DNA of 64,000 bases from Vibrio sinensis (GTDB lineage Bacteria > Pseudomonadota > Gammaproteobacteria > Enterobacterales > Vibrionaceae). Location: positions 62,001 through 126,000 of the forward strand of contig NZ_QVMU01000001.1 in NCBI RefSeq assembly GCF_003605645.1, given 5' to 3'. The notes beneath the pieces were generated by a model. It had not been told where the DNA came from. It saw only the letters and a program-made list of their open reading frames with translations, and did no database searches. Position numbers and translations under genes: made by a program. The first letter of the stretch is position 1. Each line of letters starts with the position of its first letter. Of the stretch, positions 1 to 8,862 are shown piece by piece.

Positions 1-2578
1 GCGAACGATTGACCTCTAAAACTTCGCCATTTTGATCAATCACTGTTCTCAATATGTATTGACCACCATAATTATCATCGCTTGTAACCCCAGTTACACG
101 AGCGGTCGTTGGTTCATCAGCGATTAGGGTGATGGTATTATTATCCCTATTCCAGAATCCACGGACATTAGCTTCTTTAGCGAGCAACTTCTCTTTGCTC
201 ATTTCTCCAATAGTCGAATAGTCGAGGTTTATAATGGGTAAGTTGAGTACGGAGTTGTATTTTTCAGCGACGACTTCAAGCCAATCATATTGTAACGTGG
301 CACCGTCGCCATAATCCCGTAAATTGGCGGCATGGAAGTAGTGAGGCCAAGATTTGTACGTCAGCATATGTCGCAAAGTAATCTCAGCTTCTGCCGCTAA
401 AATTTCCTCATAGCTACGTGGTTGACATATAGCACCTGCGATGAAGCAAGGATCTTCACCATTTTCGATATAGCGCTCATAGAAAATGTAGTTATATTCA
501 TCCGTTAATTCAGTGGGTGTTGTTGCGTTGTAAAATAACGCTGTTGGGTATCGAGGCAGCAACATAATATTGGTGCCTTGAATAAAGTGCTCATAATCTT
601 GATTAACCCGAGAAGAGTCTGAAGCAATATATTCAATATTAAGTGCTTGCATTGCGTACACCAATTCAAAATTCAAACCCTCTGGATATGGCGTTATCTC
701 GGGCGGCGGGTAAGTATCGTCAGAGCTTTCCGCATCTTCTAAACCAGAGTGATTACCGGTCACTAGCGATTTAGACGCATGGGCGAAATCGGGAAAACCA
801 AGTCTTTGCCATACTTTGAGGTTTTCATTGATCTCTTCATAAGCAATATCGTAAGTCGCTCCAGAACTTGTGTACATGTCGCGGTGAGACAGGGTATGGT
901 TTAAGAAACGAAATTCATCTTTATTAGCAACGACGGTATCAGTTAGAGGCTCTGCTTCTTGTTGATATACAATCGATAATTGAGGGTGGTAATTCGCGTT
1001 ATCCGCTTCTCTTGTATGCACCTGAACTCGATTGTAATTGCGTCGTTTAGCTCGCATGATCAAACCCAAGTTGTCGCGATCGCCATTTTGCCATAGGTTA
1101 ACAATTGATGTTATGTCGACCGTTATGAGGTCGTTACTCTCTTGATAAGGAACGCATGACTGGCGATTAAAGCGTCCGCCTGAGCGAGACCACAGTACAT
1201 TTTCCATGCTGCTTAGCCAAGATGCCGATTCATCCCACTCTTGTGTAACAAGGCAGATAGTCCCTTTAGGATCTCGCGTGGATGTCATATTGGGAATATC
1301 TTTAGTGGTTAGCGTCAGTATAGCTTGAGAGGCTAAGTTATCGATATTACTCGGCAAATCAAAGAAAAAGAGAGTTCGCTCTTTTTGAAGTCGTGATTTA
1401 TAAGCATAAGCACTTTTTTGTGAACCATAAATATTGGTCGGAGCGAGTGAGTTTATATAGGTATCTTGAGCTGATATGAGTGAAACCGGCTCTGGTGGCG
1501 CAGCGGCGGCTCCCTCTCCGTTAAAAACAAAGTCGAGTTTGAAATCAGAAATATTGGGGTTGTTTGCAATAAACTGGTTATTTACGGTGACGAGATTTTC
1601 GATATCTTGCGCTGTAGTTCGATAGCGAATATCTCCCGTCGTCTGGTTCAAAACTGGGTCCCAAATATAATTTTCTATGAAAATATCATCAATATGAGCC
1701 GCGAGATACACTTTACGCGAACCGATAAACACCCCTTGAGTCGCGTAATTCAAAAATTCATAGGCTAGTACTTGTGAGTGAATTAAGTACCACGCATTGG
1801 TGATGGTAGAAAGGAGCACCTCCCGTCCATCAGGATACTCAATAACAGAAATGAGCGCTTTTCCTGATTCGGATTCTGTTAGTAAAGGAGTCACAGTTGG
1901 CCCCTCAGGATCATTTAGCGGGTGGACCATTCGGCTATAGTCATTGACGACAAAAGCGCCTTGGCGATTCACATACTCATATATTTCTTTGTCTTCTGCG
2001 GGAATTTGCCAATTGGCTGAAAATGAACTGTTCGCTTCAATCGTGTCTAGGTCCATTCCATAGTCGAGATCATAGTTTATTTTGTAGTATGCACCGGAGA
2101 CCGGGTAGCCAGATAAAACTGATTCGCGTACTTCAAAGTCAATTTCGTATTGATGTAGAATTTTCCATTCATCTAAGGAAAATGCAGAGGCAAGGTAATT
2201 CCCTGGACCAGTGTAGTACAAGGATGCATCCGTTAAGATGATGCCGTTATAATTTCCCTTACCATCAGTCACTAATCTCTCTTGAGTGAGAGTCTCTTCA
2301 CTCGCATTAAGTACGTCATAAGGAACACCCATTTCATCAAGCATATCATCGATTAAATCAAGACCTAGATCTTGCTCAGATGTTCCTGACGAAATCACCA
2401 GTACCTTTAAATCAACAATAGGGGGAGCAGCGAATGAGGGGGTTGAGATACAGACCCACAAAAAAGCGGTTAGAGCTAGCCTCGCCACTATGCTTGAGAC
2501 AGTAGTGCTTGAGAAAGTAATGCTTGGGAATGTGACGTCTGAGTATGTGACGTCAGAAGTTATATTGTTCAACTGCAT
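1..2578 (-). CDS. Secreted Agd3-like (CE18-type) polysaccharide deacetylase, paralogue 1; 3' end outside window
   Basis: Reading the minus strand from the ATG at 2578 gives an open frame to the window edge, so only the last few residues are missing. The protein starts MQLNNITSDV, has a repeat-rich N-terminus and a signal peptide ending near CISTPSFA, then follows the 15496-18012 protein almost block for block (LDLIDDMLDEMGVPYDVLNAS is nearly identical). It keeps the putative metal and catalytic motifs AAHIDDIF, NHTLSHRDM and YFHAANLRDYGDG. A DNRLRE-type domain (QDTYINS.. to VDITSIVNLWQ) lies between the first two motifs. The order and wording of these motifs resemble fungal Agd3, the galactosaminogalactan deacetylase that founded CE18. 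It lies directly downstream of pelG, in the same orientation. Deacetylation of Pel or a related amino-sugar polymer is inferred; a different glycan substrate is possible. Confidence 0.75.
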   Translation of the reverse strand, partial: MQLNNITSDVTYSDVTFPSITFSSTTVSSIVARLALTAFLWVCISTPSFAAPPIVDLKVLVISSGTSEQDLGLDLIDDMLDEMGVPYDVLNASEETLTQERLVTDGKGNYNGIILTDASLYYTGPGNYLASAFSLDEWKILHQYEIDFEVRESVLSGYPVSGAYYKINYDLDYGMDLDTIEANSSFSANWQIPAEDKEIYEYVNRQGAFVVNDYSRMVHPLNDPEGPTVTPLLTESESGKALISVIEYPDGREVLLSTITNAWYLIHSQVLAYEFLNYATQGVFIGSRKVYLAAHIDDIFIENYIWDPVLNQTTGDIRYRTTAQDIENLVTVNNQFIANNPNISDFKLDFVFNGEGAAAAPPEPVSLISAQDTYINSLAPTNIYGSQKSAYAYKSRLQKERTLFFFDLPSNIDNLASQAILTLTTKDIPNMTSTRDPKGTICLVTQEWDESASWLSSMENVLWSRSGGRFNRQSCVPYQESNDLITVDITSIVNLWQNGDRDNLGLIMRAKRRNYNRVQVHTREADNANYHPQLSIVYQQEAEPLTDTVVANKDEFRFLNHTLSHRDMYTSSGATYDIAYEEINENLKVWQRLGFPDFAHASKSLVTGNHSGLEDAESSDDTYPPPEITPYPEGLNFELVYAMQALNIEYIASDSSRVNQDYEHFIQGTNIMLLPRYPTALFYNATTPTELTDEYNYIFYERYIENGEDPCFIAGAICQPRSYEEILAAEAEITLRHMLTYKSWPHYFHAANLRDYGDGATLQYDWLEVVAEKYNSVLNLPIINLDYSTIGEMSKEKLLAKEANVRGFWNRDNNTITLIADEPTTARVTGVTSDDNYGGQYILRTVIDQNGEVLEVNRS
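2491..2565 (-). repeat. Five imperfect 15-bp tandem units in the signal-peptide region of the Agd3-like gene
   Basis: Units begin at 2491, 2506, 2521, 2536 and 2551, with TGCTTGAGACAGTAG-like sequence degenerating to CGTCAGAAG. On the coding strand they encode five pentapeptides: SDVTY, SDVTF, PSITF, SSTTV and SSIVA. The paralogue at 15496-18012 passes from NITSD almost directly into its hydrophobic core, so this stretch looks like an in-frame expansion of the n-region. Confidence 0.75.
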
Positions 2579-3008
2579 AATTTTCATCCACTAGTCAGTA
2601 GGTGAGTTCTGCCATAACGTCTTACAACACGATAAAATTCACCTTCAGTGATACGAGTACCACTGATTTACTCCATAAGTTTATTCACACCTAGAGTCAT
2701 TGATAGTTTTATTAGTACTAAAGTTAAGAAAGACGATAACCTCAGAGTCAGAATGGCTTTTGTGTGATTGATCTAAGCTTATACAAGCTTATGGATTGTG
2801 CAAATTGCATATAGAAATAAGAATTCACATAGAAATCATTTAAAATAGGTGTGGCGGTCTTACGCGAGAACACTTCGATTCAATTAAAATGTATTATAAA
2901 TCAATATTGTAACGGAGTTCTGTTAACTGTAATTAATCATCCTAATGTTTACTGGTTTCGCATTTTGATAATTACGATGTTCTTGATATTCGTTTATATT
3001 TAGTGAGT
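2579..3008. other. Intergenic region upstream of Agd3-like paralogue 1
   Basis: AT-rich DNA between the pelG terminator and the first Agd3-like gene, presumably carrying that gene's promoter on the minus strand. No coding frame of note, no clear operator and no repeat shared with the 18013-18589 region was recognised. Confidence 0.4.
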
Positions 3009-3045
3009 AAAAATGGCTAATTGCAATAAACATTTAGCCATTTTT
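3009..3045. terminator. Hairpin terminator at the end of the pel operon
   Basis: AAAAATGGCTAA (3009-3020) pairs with TTAGCCATTTTT (3034-3045). The stem has flanking A and T runs, so it can terminate in both directions. It sits 34 bp beyond the pelG stop codon and separates pel from the Agd3-like gene downstream. Confidence 0.8.
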
Positions 3046-3079
3046 GTTATTTGCTTTAATCGCTAAGCTATTATGATGA

Positions 3080-4450
3080 TTAGCGTTGTAACATAAATGT
3101 TTGATACTCAAGGTCATCAAATTGTTTATCCAACATGACCATCCCAACAATCGATGAGATTAACATCGTCGCAGCAAACCCATAGCCATAGAATATAGGG
3201 CCAAGCAAAATACTTACATGAGCAAGAGTAAAATTACCGACAACCATTAATGTTGTGAGGCCGAGCGCTGCAATACGTTTATCAAGATAATACATGACGT
3301 TGAGTACCGCCATGAGTAGAACCTGCAAGCTTACACCGACCAAATCAATATAGAATAGATGCAAGTAGGATAAGTCAATATTCAACATCTTCAGAATATC
3401 TTCTGCCCATAAGATGAGTAGAGCCAGTGTGATGCCTTGTACTTTGAAAATTTCGTAGAGGCTTTGTTGACATGCGACGATCATTTTGTTTTTTAATGAC
3501 TGTATGGTGCTGAGCGTTTCACCCTCTCGAACTGCGTGATAAAAGGTAATACAAGCACCAGCAAAATCGGTTTCCATCCGTAGCATAAAGACTGCCATGC
3601 CAGGAACAATAGCGAGGTAAGCGATAAAAATAGGTAAGTCATAGATGTAAGAAGCCCTAAATAAGTCAATAACCTGATGAGAGGTCTCATCGCTAAACCA
3701 AAAGACAAACTTATCTAACCATACTCCGAAGTTGTAGAGCACACCACAAAGCATCAGAGAGAAAAACGTTTTCTTAAAGTTTAGGAACTCAAAAGAAACT
3801 AAGCGTTCAGCAGGAAAGTCACGGATGATGTGATAAAGGAATGCAAACGTCAGAATACCCTGGCAACTACCGAAAATCAGCATTAGCCCAAATAGCCCAG
3901 AGGGTGGAAGCGTCAGACATAAAATAATCATCAACCCATAACTGACTGCCATGGTAAATAAGATTCTATAGTACTCTTTCATTCCACTCAGAAATATTAT
4001 TGTAAGCCATTGATTGCAAAGTAATATTAGCGTGGCGAAGATGACTATTTTAACTTCAGGAGGAATCGTCTCACATAGGCTGAGAGCACCAGCACCAATG
4101 AGGCCTGCCAGTAAGCTTGTGACCAGCATTGATCCTAATAGGTTTGGTACAATTCGATGCTCTTGCTGTATCGAGACCAAATCGGAGATAAAACGAGTGA
4201 CCAGCAGTTGAAATAGTCCGCTGATGATGAGAGACGCTGCCATGAGATAGGTCACTATCACCAAAAATTGAATCACAATTTCGGTTGGGATCGCCATCCC
4301 CATGCTGATTAAACCAATCACCAATAGAGTTAGGATCGATAATACCCATGGGCCGGAACTAATAATGCCCGCGAGTCCATACGCTTCAACCACCGAAAGT
4401 AGAGTGTTTTTTTGGAGAATTTTTCTTATCTCAAATCCAATGCCCGCCAT
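3080..4450 (-). CDS. pelG: PelG, inner-membrane Pel polysaccharide export protein
   Basis: 456 residues, rich in hydrophobic segments along its length, with N-terminus MAGIGFEIRKIL as usual for PelG. PelG is a 12-TM protein of the Wzx/flippase-like superfamily that forms the inner-membrane Pel synthase complex with PelD, PelE and PelF. The ATG at 4450 follows AAGGAGG by six bases and overlaps the end of pelF by 20 bp, so the two are translationally coupled. It is the last gene of the operon, as in Pseudomonas aeruginosa. Identity rests on length, membrane character and conserved gene order. Confidence 0.92.
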   Translation of the reverse strand: MAGIGFEIRKILQKNTLLSVVEAYGLAGIISSGPWVLSILTLLVIGLISMGMAIPTEIVIQFLVIVTYLMAASLIISGLFQLLVTRFISDLVSIQQEHRIVPNLLGSMLVTSLLAGLIGAGALSLCETIPPEVKIVIFATLILLCNQWLTIIFLSGMKEYYRILFTMAVSYGLMIILCLTLPPSGLFGLMLIFGSCQGILTFAFLYHIIRDFPAERLVSFEFLNFKKTFFSLMLCGVLYNFGVWLDKFVFWFSDETSHQVIDLFRASYIYDLPIFIAYLAIVPGMAVFMLRMETDFAGACITFYHAVREGETLSTIQSLKNKMIVACQQSLYEIFKVQGITLALLILWAEDILKMLNIDLSYLHLFYIDLVGVSLQVLLMAVLNVMYYLDKRIAALGLTTLMVVGNFTLAHVSILLGPIFYGYGFAATMLISSIVGMVMLDKQFDDLEYQTFMLQR

Positions 4451-5975
4451 TGATGGCCTCCTTGTAAAGGTTACGATATGCGCCGTACATTTTTTTCTCG
4501 TCGTAGTAACGAAGTACGCGGGCTTTTCCTACGTCCCCAGCTTTTTTCCATGCATTGGCATCCCCTAATAGCTGAGTGATAGCGTCCACTCCCTCTATAG
4601 GACTTGCAATAGAAATGATTTCTCCAGCAGAACCGAGTTTGGCGTCCTCGCCTTCAGCCCCTTTGATTATCTCCCTACAGGCTCCTACTTCGGTTGCCAC
4701 GCAAGGGATCCCTGCTGCCATCGCTTCGAGTAGAACTAAAGGTTGGGCCTCACTAATGGATGTCAGCATCATGATGCCGAGTTGAGGCATTATTTCTGCT
4801 ACATTTTGGCTCCCCAACATTTTGACATTACTGGTCATCCCAAGGCTTTCAATCAGAAGTTCACATTCATAAACGTAGTCAGGGTCTTCTTCTGTTGGGC
4901 CTATAATCCATCCCTCAAGATCAGGAAGAACCTCTACCGCCATACGAATGGTTCGAATAAAAGTTTTAATGTCTTTAATTGGGACAACGCGACCAACTAA
5001 ACCAATCACCATTGGGGGCTGTTCTGGCCTTAGTTGATAAGCTTTTTCAAAGCGTTCAATATTGATTCCATTGACAATCACGCTAGTACGATCAGATGGT
5101 GCGCCGTCAGTGTGTTGCCGCTGTCTATTCCCCTCAAATAGGGAGATGATTTGATCGGCTTGGTGATAAGCGGTGAGTCCTAGTTGCTCGAAAAATTGAA
5201 TCCATGTTTTGCGTGTTAAATCCATACCTTTATGCATGGAAATATCAAGGGCACAACGATGGTTGCTTCCCCAATTGGCGTGTGATAAATCAATTTTGCG
5301 TTCTTTAGTGTAAATACCATGCTCGGTTAAAAGCAGAGGTCGCTGAGTTGTTTGATGGCAAAGTGCGCCAAGAAAGCCAGCGTAACCTGTCGAGACACTA
5401 TGAAATACTTTGGCATTGGGAAGGTGCTGCGATATTTCGGCAAGAATAAATAGAGGTTGATAGATATTGCGATACGTCCAGAAATAATCAACAAATGAGA
5501 GATGCTCTGCATGCTCAAGATATTGATCGGTCAAGACTTCCCAAGATGCTTGGCTATAAAGAAAATCTTTGAGGGTTAATTGCCCATTTTTACCTAAAAC
5601 GGTGGAGATACTTTGTAAAAGTTCATTTGGGATTGGCGTGCTACTGTTTTCAAAATACGATAAGAAATCACGCAGCGTTTCAAACAAAGCACGATTCCCT
5701 GAAGATCGTTTCGGTTTAATATGTTCTGAATCGGATAGCAGAAAGTGAACGTCAATCCCAACAACATTATCGGGTAGTTCATAAGCCGGTTCTTCATAGA
5801 AATCAGGATGTCCCCCGAGAAATATAATATAAAACGTATATTCAGGTAAGCCGGAAATTATTTGATGTACCCAGCTTGATACACCACCACGGACATATGG
5901 ATAGGTACCCTCGAGTAATAAACAGATATCGATCTCTGGCATATCGGGTGCTTTATTGCGTTTTAAAAACCTCAT
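4431..5975 (-). CDS. pelF: PelF, cytosolic GT4 glycosyltransferase of Pel synthesis
   Basis: About 514 residues. The N-terminal half has EIDICLLLEGTYPYVRGGVS, the usual PelF opening. The GT-B nucleotide-binding half contains VIGLVGRVVPIKD and the acidic motif SEAQPLVLLEAMAAGIP typical of GT4 enzymes. PelF polymerises the Pel chain from nucleotide-sugar donors on the cytosolic side of PelD/E/G. A TTG at 5981 leaves too little room after the AGGAG; the ATG at 5975 has a good eight-base spacing and makes a 4-bp ATGA overlap with the pelE stop, so it is chosen here. Confidence 0.95.
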   Translation of the reverse strand: MRFLKRNKAPDMPEIDICLLLEGTYPYVRGGVSSWVHQIISGLPEYTFYIIFLGGHPDFYEEPAYELPDNVVGIDVHFLLSDSEHIKPKRSSGNRALFETLRDFLSYFENSSTPIPNELLQSISTVLGKNGQLTLKDFLYSQASWEVLTDQYLEHAEHLSFVDYFWTYRNIYQPLFILAEISQHLPNAKVFHSVSTGYAGFLGALCHQTTQRPLLLTEHGIYTKERKIDLSHANWGSNHRCALDISMHKGMDLTRKTWIQFFEQLGLTAYHQADQIISLFEGNRQRQHTDGAPSDRTSVIVNGINIERFEKAYQLRPEQPPMVIGLVGRVVPIKDIKTFIRTIRMAVEVLPDLEGWIIGPTEEDPDYVYECELLIESLGMTSNVKMLGSQNVAEIMPQLGIMMLTSISEAQPLVLLEAMAAGIPCVATEVGACREIIKGAEGEDAKLGSAGEIISIASPIEGVDAITQLLGDANAWKKAGDVGKARVLRYYDEKKMYGAYRNLYKEAINGGHWI

Positions 5976-6940
5976 TGCCAATACTCCTTTATTTGGCTCA
6001 GTTGATCACCCTGATGATTGGGAAAAGAAGTTAAAAGTTGGCGCACAGTGTAATAATCACCAACCATGTAAGCCGCTTCAGCGAGATAGGGAGTAACCTG
6101 TTTGCTCATCAAATCTCCCTCTTTGGCTTTGTTAAGCACAAAACTGGCTTCTGACGGACGGTTCTGTTTTAGGAACACACGTCCGAGCAATAAGTTAGTT
6201 GAGGCACTTTCCTGAATTTGGTTAGCTTGCACTAAATATAGCTCAGCTTGGGTGAGGTAATGGCTGAGCAGTACTCCCTCCGCAATACCTAAATAGCAAA
6301 GTTCCCAATATTGCTGTGCAATTTCATAAGCTTTCATCGCCGTCGCTTTGTGCTCAAAACGTTTTTTCATTAATGCGATTGATTCATTTATTTCGGTTTC
6401 AATACTTTCGAGAGAGGAATAAGCGAGTAATCGGACGTCATCGGATAGGTTTTTGATCGCGAGTTGCAATAGTGGTACGGCATCTTTTTGAGGTAGGTTA
6501 CGAATAGCTGAGATAGCGAGAAAGTGTCGTTTAGCGTCAGTATCATAAATTAAGATTTCACGCAGGGCACCCACTCCAAAGTCAGCGACTTCATGAGCCC
6601 CGGGTGTTTGAGAAAGCGGCTTCTTTTGAGCGTTTTCCCAAGTAATATTGTTTGTCTTCCGAGGGAGGTATAGGGCGATGACCAATGAGCACATCGTACC
6701 AATGATTCCAATAATTGGGAGTAGTAAGTTAAACAAAAACAAAAAGCTAATCGAGCTTTTGATGGGATACTGGTATTTACTAGGTAGTAGTAACCAACAA
6801 ATCCAGCTAAAGCTGGCGCAAGCGAGAGCGTGCAGAGTAAAGACTCCACCCCAAAGTAACGGAGTCATTGGCTGATTAAACACTAAAAATACGCTTAAGC
6901 TTTGTAATATTGCCGTCTGAATGATCAGCCAGATTTTCAT
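5972..6940 (-). CDS. pelE: PelE, membrane-anchored TPR protein
   Basis: 322 residues. The N-terminal 95 or so residues hold hydrophobic segments (LIIQTAILQSLSVFLVF; ISFLFLFNLLLPIIGIIG), followed by a soluble helical region with TPR-like repeats (for example YLVQANQIQESASTNLLLG). In the Pel system PelE bridges PelD and PelG in the inner-membrane synthase complex. The ATG at 6940 is preceded by TAGGA at good spacing, and the gene overlaps the end of pelD by 65 bp. The next internal Met would cut away the first membrane segment. Confidence 0.9.
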   Translation of the reverse strand: MKIWLIIQTAILQSLSVFLVFNQPMTPLLWGGVFTLHALACASFSWICWLLLPSKYQYPIKSSISFLFLFNLLLPIIGIIGTMCSLVIALYLPRKTNNITWENAQKKPLSQTPGAHEVADFGVGALREILIYDTDAKRHFLAISAIRNLPQKDAVPLLQLAIKNLSDDVRLLAYSSLESIETEINESIALMKKRFEHKATAMKAYEIAQQYWELCYLGIAEGVLLSHYLTQAELYLVQANQIQESASTNLLLGRVFLKQNRPSEASFVLNKAKEGDLMSKQVTPYLAEAAYMVGDYYTVRQLLTSFPNHQGDQLSQIKEYWQ

Positions 6941-8267
6941 CGTAAGTTCCTAGTTGTGCCATTTGATCTTGGATTTGAGCCCAATCAGTTGCGATTGAAA
7001 GTGGTCCGTGCATGTCAAAGTCATTATGTTCGGTCGGGACTTCTGTATGGATTTGTTCCCTTAAACGCTTTGAGTATTGTTGGGCATTTTCCGGTGTCGT
7101 GAGAGGTAACAACACAACCAAGGCACTTTGTCCTGAGTTTGTTTTACATGACCAATAGATATCGGCTCCTCGGCGATATTTGGACATAGAATTAAGCGCG
7201 AATGGATATTGGTTATTACGGTCAATGCAAATGATGATTGAGCTATTAGCACCATAATGCTGGTGATTGTACTTGGCGCGTTGGAGGTAACTTGTAAAAT
7301 AAGATTTTTGGTTATGTTGCAGGGTAGAAGCGACGACTTCATCACTCAATAGATCGGCAGAGTGATTAGCGATGAGCGATAGTAGTGCGATATTCGCTGG
7401 GATTAACATGAAGAATTTGGCACTTTCAGCCACGACTATCGCTTGGGTTACACCATGGGTGTTGACCAAAGGGATACACAGTTGATAGCGAGATTTGTGT
7501 TCTTGTTTTTCAGTTAAGGTTGCCGCTGAAAGAAGCTTTTGGCTTTCTAGTGCTTCTTTGAGCATAGGATCATTTTTTTCAAGCTGGTGGTGATCACCGA
7601 GCACCGCTGCAGCTTTGGATTCGACACGACCTTTCTCTACTTGATAAACCCCAGCAACTTCTAATCCGCCAACCTCCGCTAATAGATTAAGCATAGGGTG
7701 AGCTAGATAAATCAAACGATGTTCTGCGTATTGAGTCGCTATTTGTCGCAGCGCCTGAATGCTGGTGCGCAGACTGTAGGTCTGTCCTGCATTACGTTGT
7801 TCGAGTTGATCATGAGATACCTTGAGTAAATGGTAGTGCTTGGTAAAGCTCTCCAGTTTACTGTTCATAGATTCTTGATCTAGGGCATGACGACGATTGA
7901 CGTTGTGCCAGTGATGGTGAAATTCACCTGCAATCATAGTCAAAATAATCGTACCGATAGCATGAGATAGTGGAAAAAATGCGCTATCTCCAGCAAGGTG
8001 CATCATTGCGGCAATGCCGATGGAAGCGATTAAAGCGCAGGTCATCCCTTTGTGAAGACCATAGCGCAACGCAATTAAGAGAGGGCCAAGAATAGGCCAG
8101 AAAAAGCTCGTTACCGTGGCTTTACCAGATTCGATGATGGAGGGATTAATCAAATCTGATTGTGCCCAAATAAAGAGGGTGATTAAGGTCATTCCCCCTG
8201 TCTCTAGCCAAGCAAAGTAGGGACGTTGATGGCCAACGATCTTTGTTCTATGGTTCGATAATCTCAT
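6876..8267 (-). CDS. pelD: PelD, c-di-GMP receptor of the Pel synthase complex
   Basis: 463 residues: membrane segments at roughly residues 23-120, a coiled stretch at 130-165, a GAF-like domain at about 170-310, then a degenerate GGDEF domain. The inhibitory-site motif is intact as R366-G-A-D369, and a second arginine lies 35 residues on at R401. This matches the spacing of the c-di-GMP-binding residues R367, D370 and R402 known from P. aeruginosa PelD. No active GGDEF signature is visible, as expected for a receptor. Polymer synthesis is therefore predicted to need c-di-GMP. The start has only a weak Shine-Dalgarno; the gene follows pelC after 51 bp. Confidence 0.94.
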   Translation of the reverse strand: MRLSNHRTKIVGHQRPYFAWLETGGMTLITLFIWAQSDLINPSIIESGKATVTSFFWPILGPLLIALRYGLHKGMTCALIASIGIAAMMHLAGDSAFFPLSHAIGTIILTMIAGEFHHHWHNVNRRHALDQESMNSKLESFTKHYHLLKVSHDQLEQRNAGQTYSLRTSIQALRQIATQYAEHRLIYLAHPMLNLLAEVGGLEVAGVYQVEKGRVESKAAAVLGDHHQLEKNDPMLKEALESQKLLSAATLTEKQEHKSRYQLCIPLVNTHGVTQAIVVAESAKFFMLIPANIALLSLIANHSADLLSDEVVASTLQHNQKSYFTSYLQRAKYNHQHYGANSSIIICIDRNNQYPFALNSMSKYRRGADIYWSCKTNSGQSALVVLLPLTTPENAQQYSKRLREQIHTEVPTEHNDFDMHGPLSIATDWAQIQDQMAQLGTYDENLADHSDGNITKLKRIFSV

Positions 8268-8318
8268 GGTTTACACCAGCTGTTTTATTGTTCGTTGTTC
8301 AAAAAGTCAGTCAAAAAA

Positions 8319-8849
8319 TTAATCTGTTGATCTTGATTTCTCGATATTTAAACCGTCTAGGAGCTGTTCAATGACGACTTGACCAGAGCCAGTGACACTC
8401 TCTCGTCCCCAGCCACTTCTACTGCCAGAAGCTCGCCAATAAACCTCTCCAGTTTGAGCAGATTTAACTTCTATCGTCACACCGACGGCTGGTTCTGCAT
8501 CTAAGCCGCTTTTATAATGCCACTCCTCGATGGAACCACTGATCACATACTCTATTGGTTGAGTGGCTAACCATTGTTGTGCTTGCTGCTGCTTACTGCT
8601 GAAATCTAAAATGCTTCGTAAGTCTTGATTGATAGTGGCAGGGTATTGGATGGTGGCTACACCTTTCACGTATAACTCGGTGGCAAGTAACTGCTCTGCT
8701 TTTTGTGACGCGAGAGGGGTGTTGGAATGGTTTTCCATTGGCATAATGGCCCACGGTCCTGAGATGGTAAACGTGGGGCTATCTGGGACTTGGTAAGTGC
8801 TGCACGCTGAAAGAGCGAGGCAGCTTAATAGTAATAGAGACTGTTTCAT
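8319..8849 (-). CDS. pelC: PelC, outer-membrane lipoprotein of Pel export
   Basis: 176 residues with a lipoprotein signal (MKQSLLLLSCLALSAC, lipobox LSAC). The mature part fits the PelC family, which forms a periplasmic ring under the PelB pore, funnelling cationic Pel to the exit. The C-terminal part has a tryptophan-containing GEVYWRASGSRSGWG. It lies 13 bp downstream of pelB in the conserved pelABCDEFG order. Confidence 0.92.
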   Translation of the reverse strand: MKQSLLLLSCLALSACSTYQVPDSPTFTISGPWAIMPMENHSNTPLASQKAEQLLATELYVKGVATIQYPATINQDLRSILDFSSKQQQAQQWLATQPIEYVISGSIEEWHYKSGLDAEPAVGVTIEVKSAQTGEVYWRASGSRSGWGRESVTGSGQVVIEQLLDGLNIEKSRSTD

Positions 8850-8862
8850 TATTGTGTCCTAA

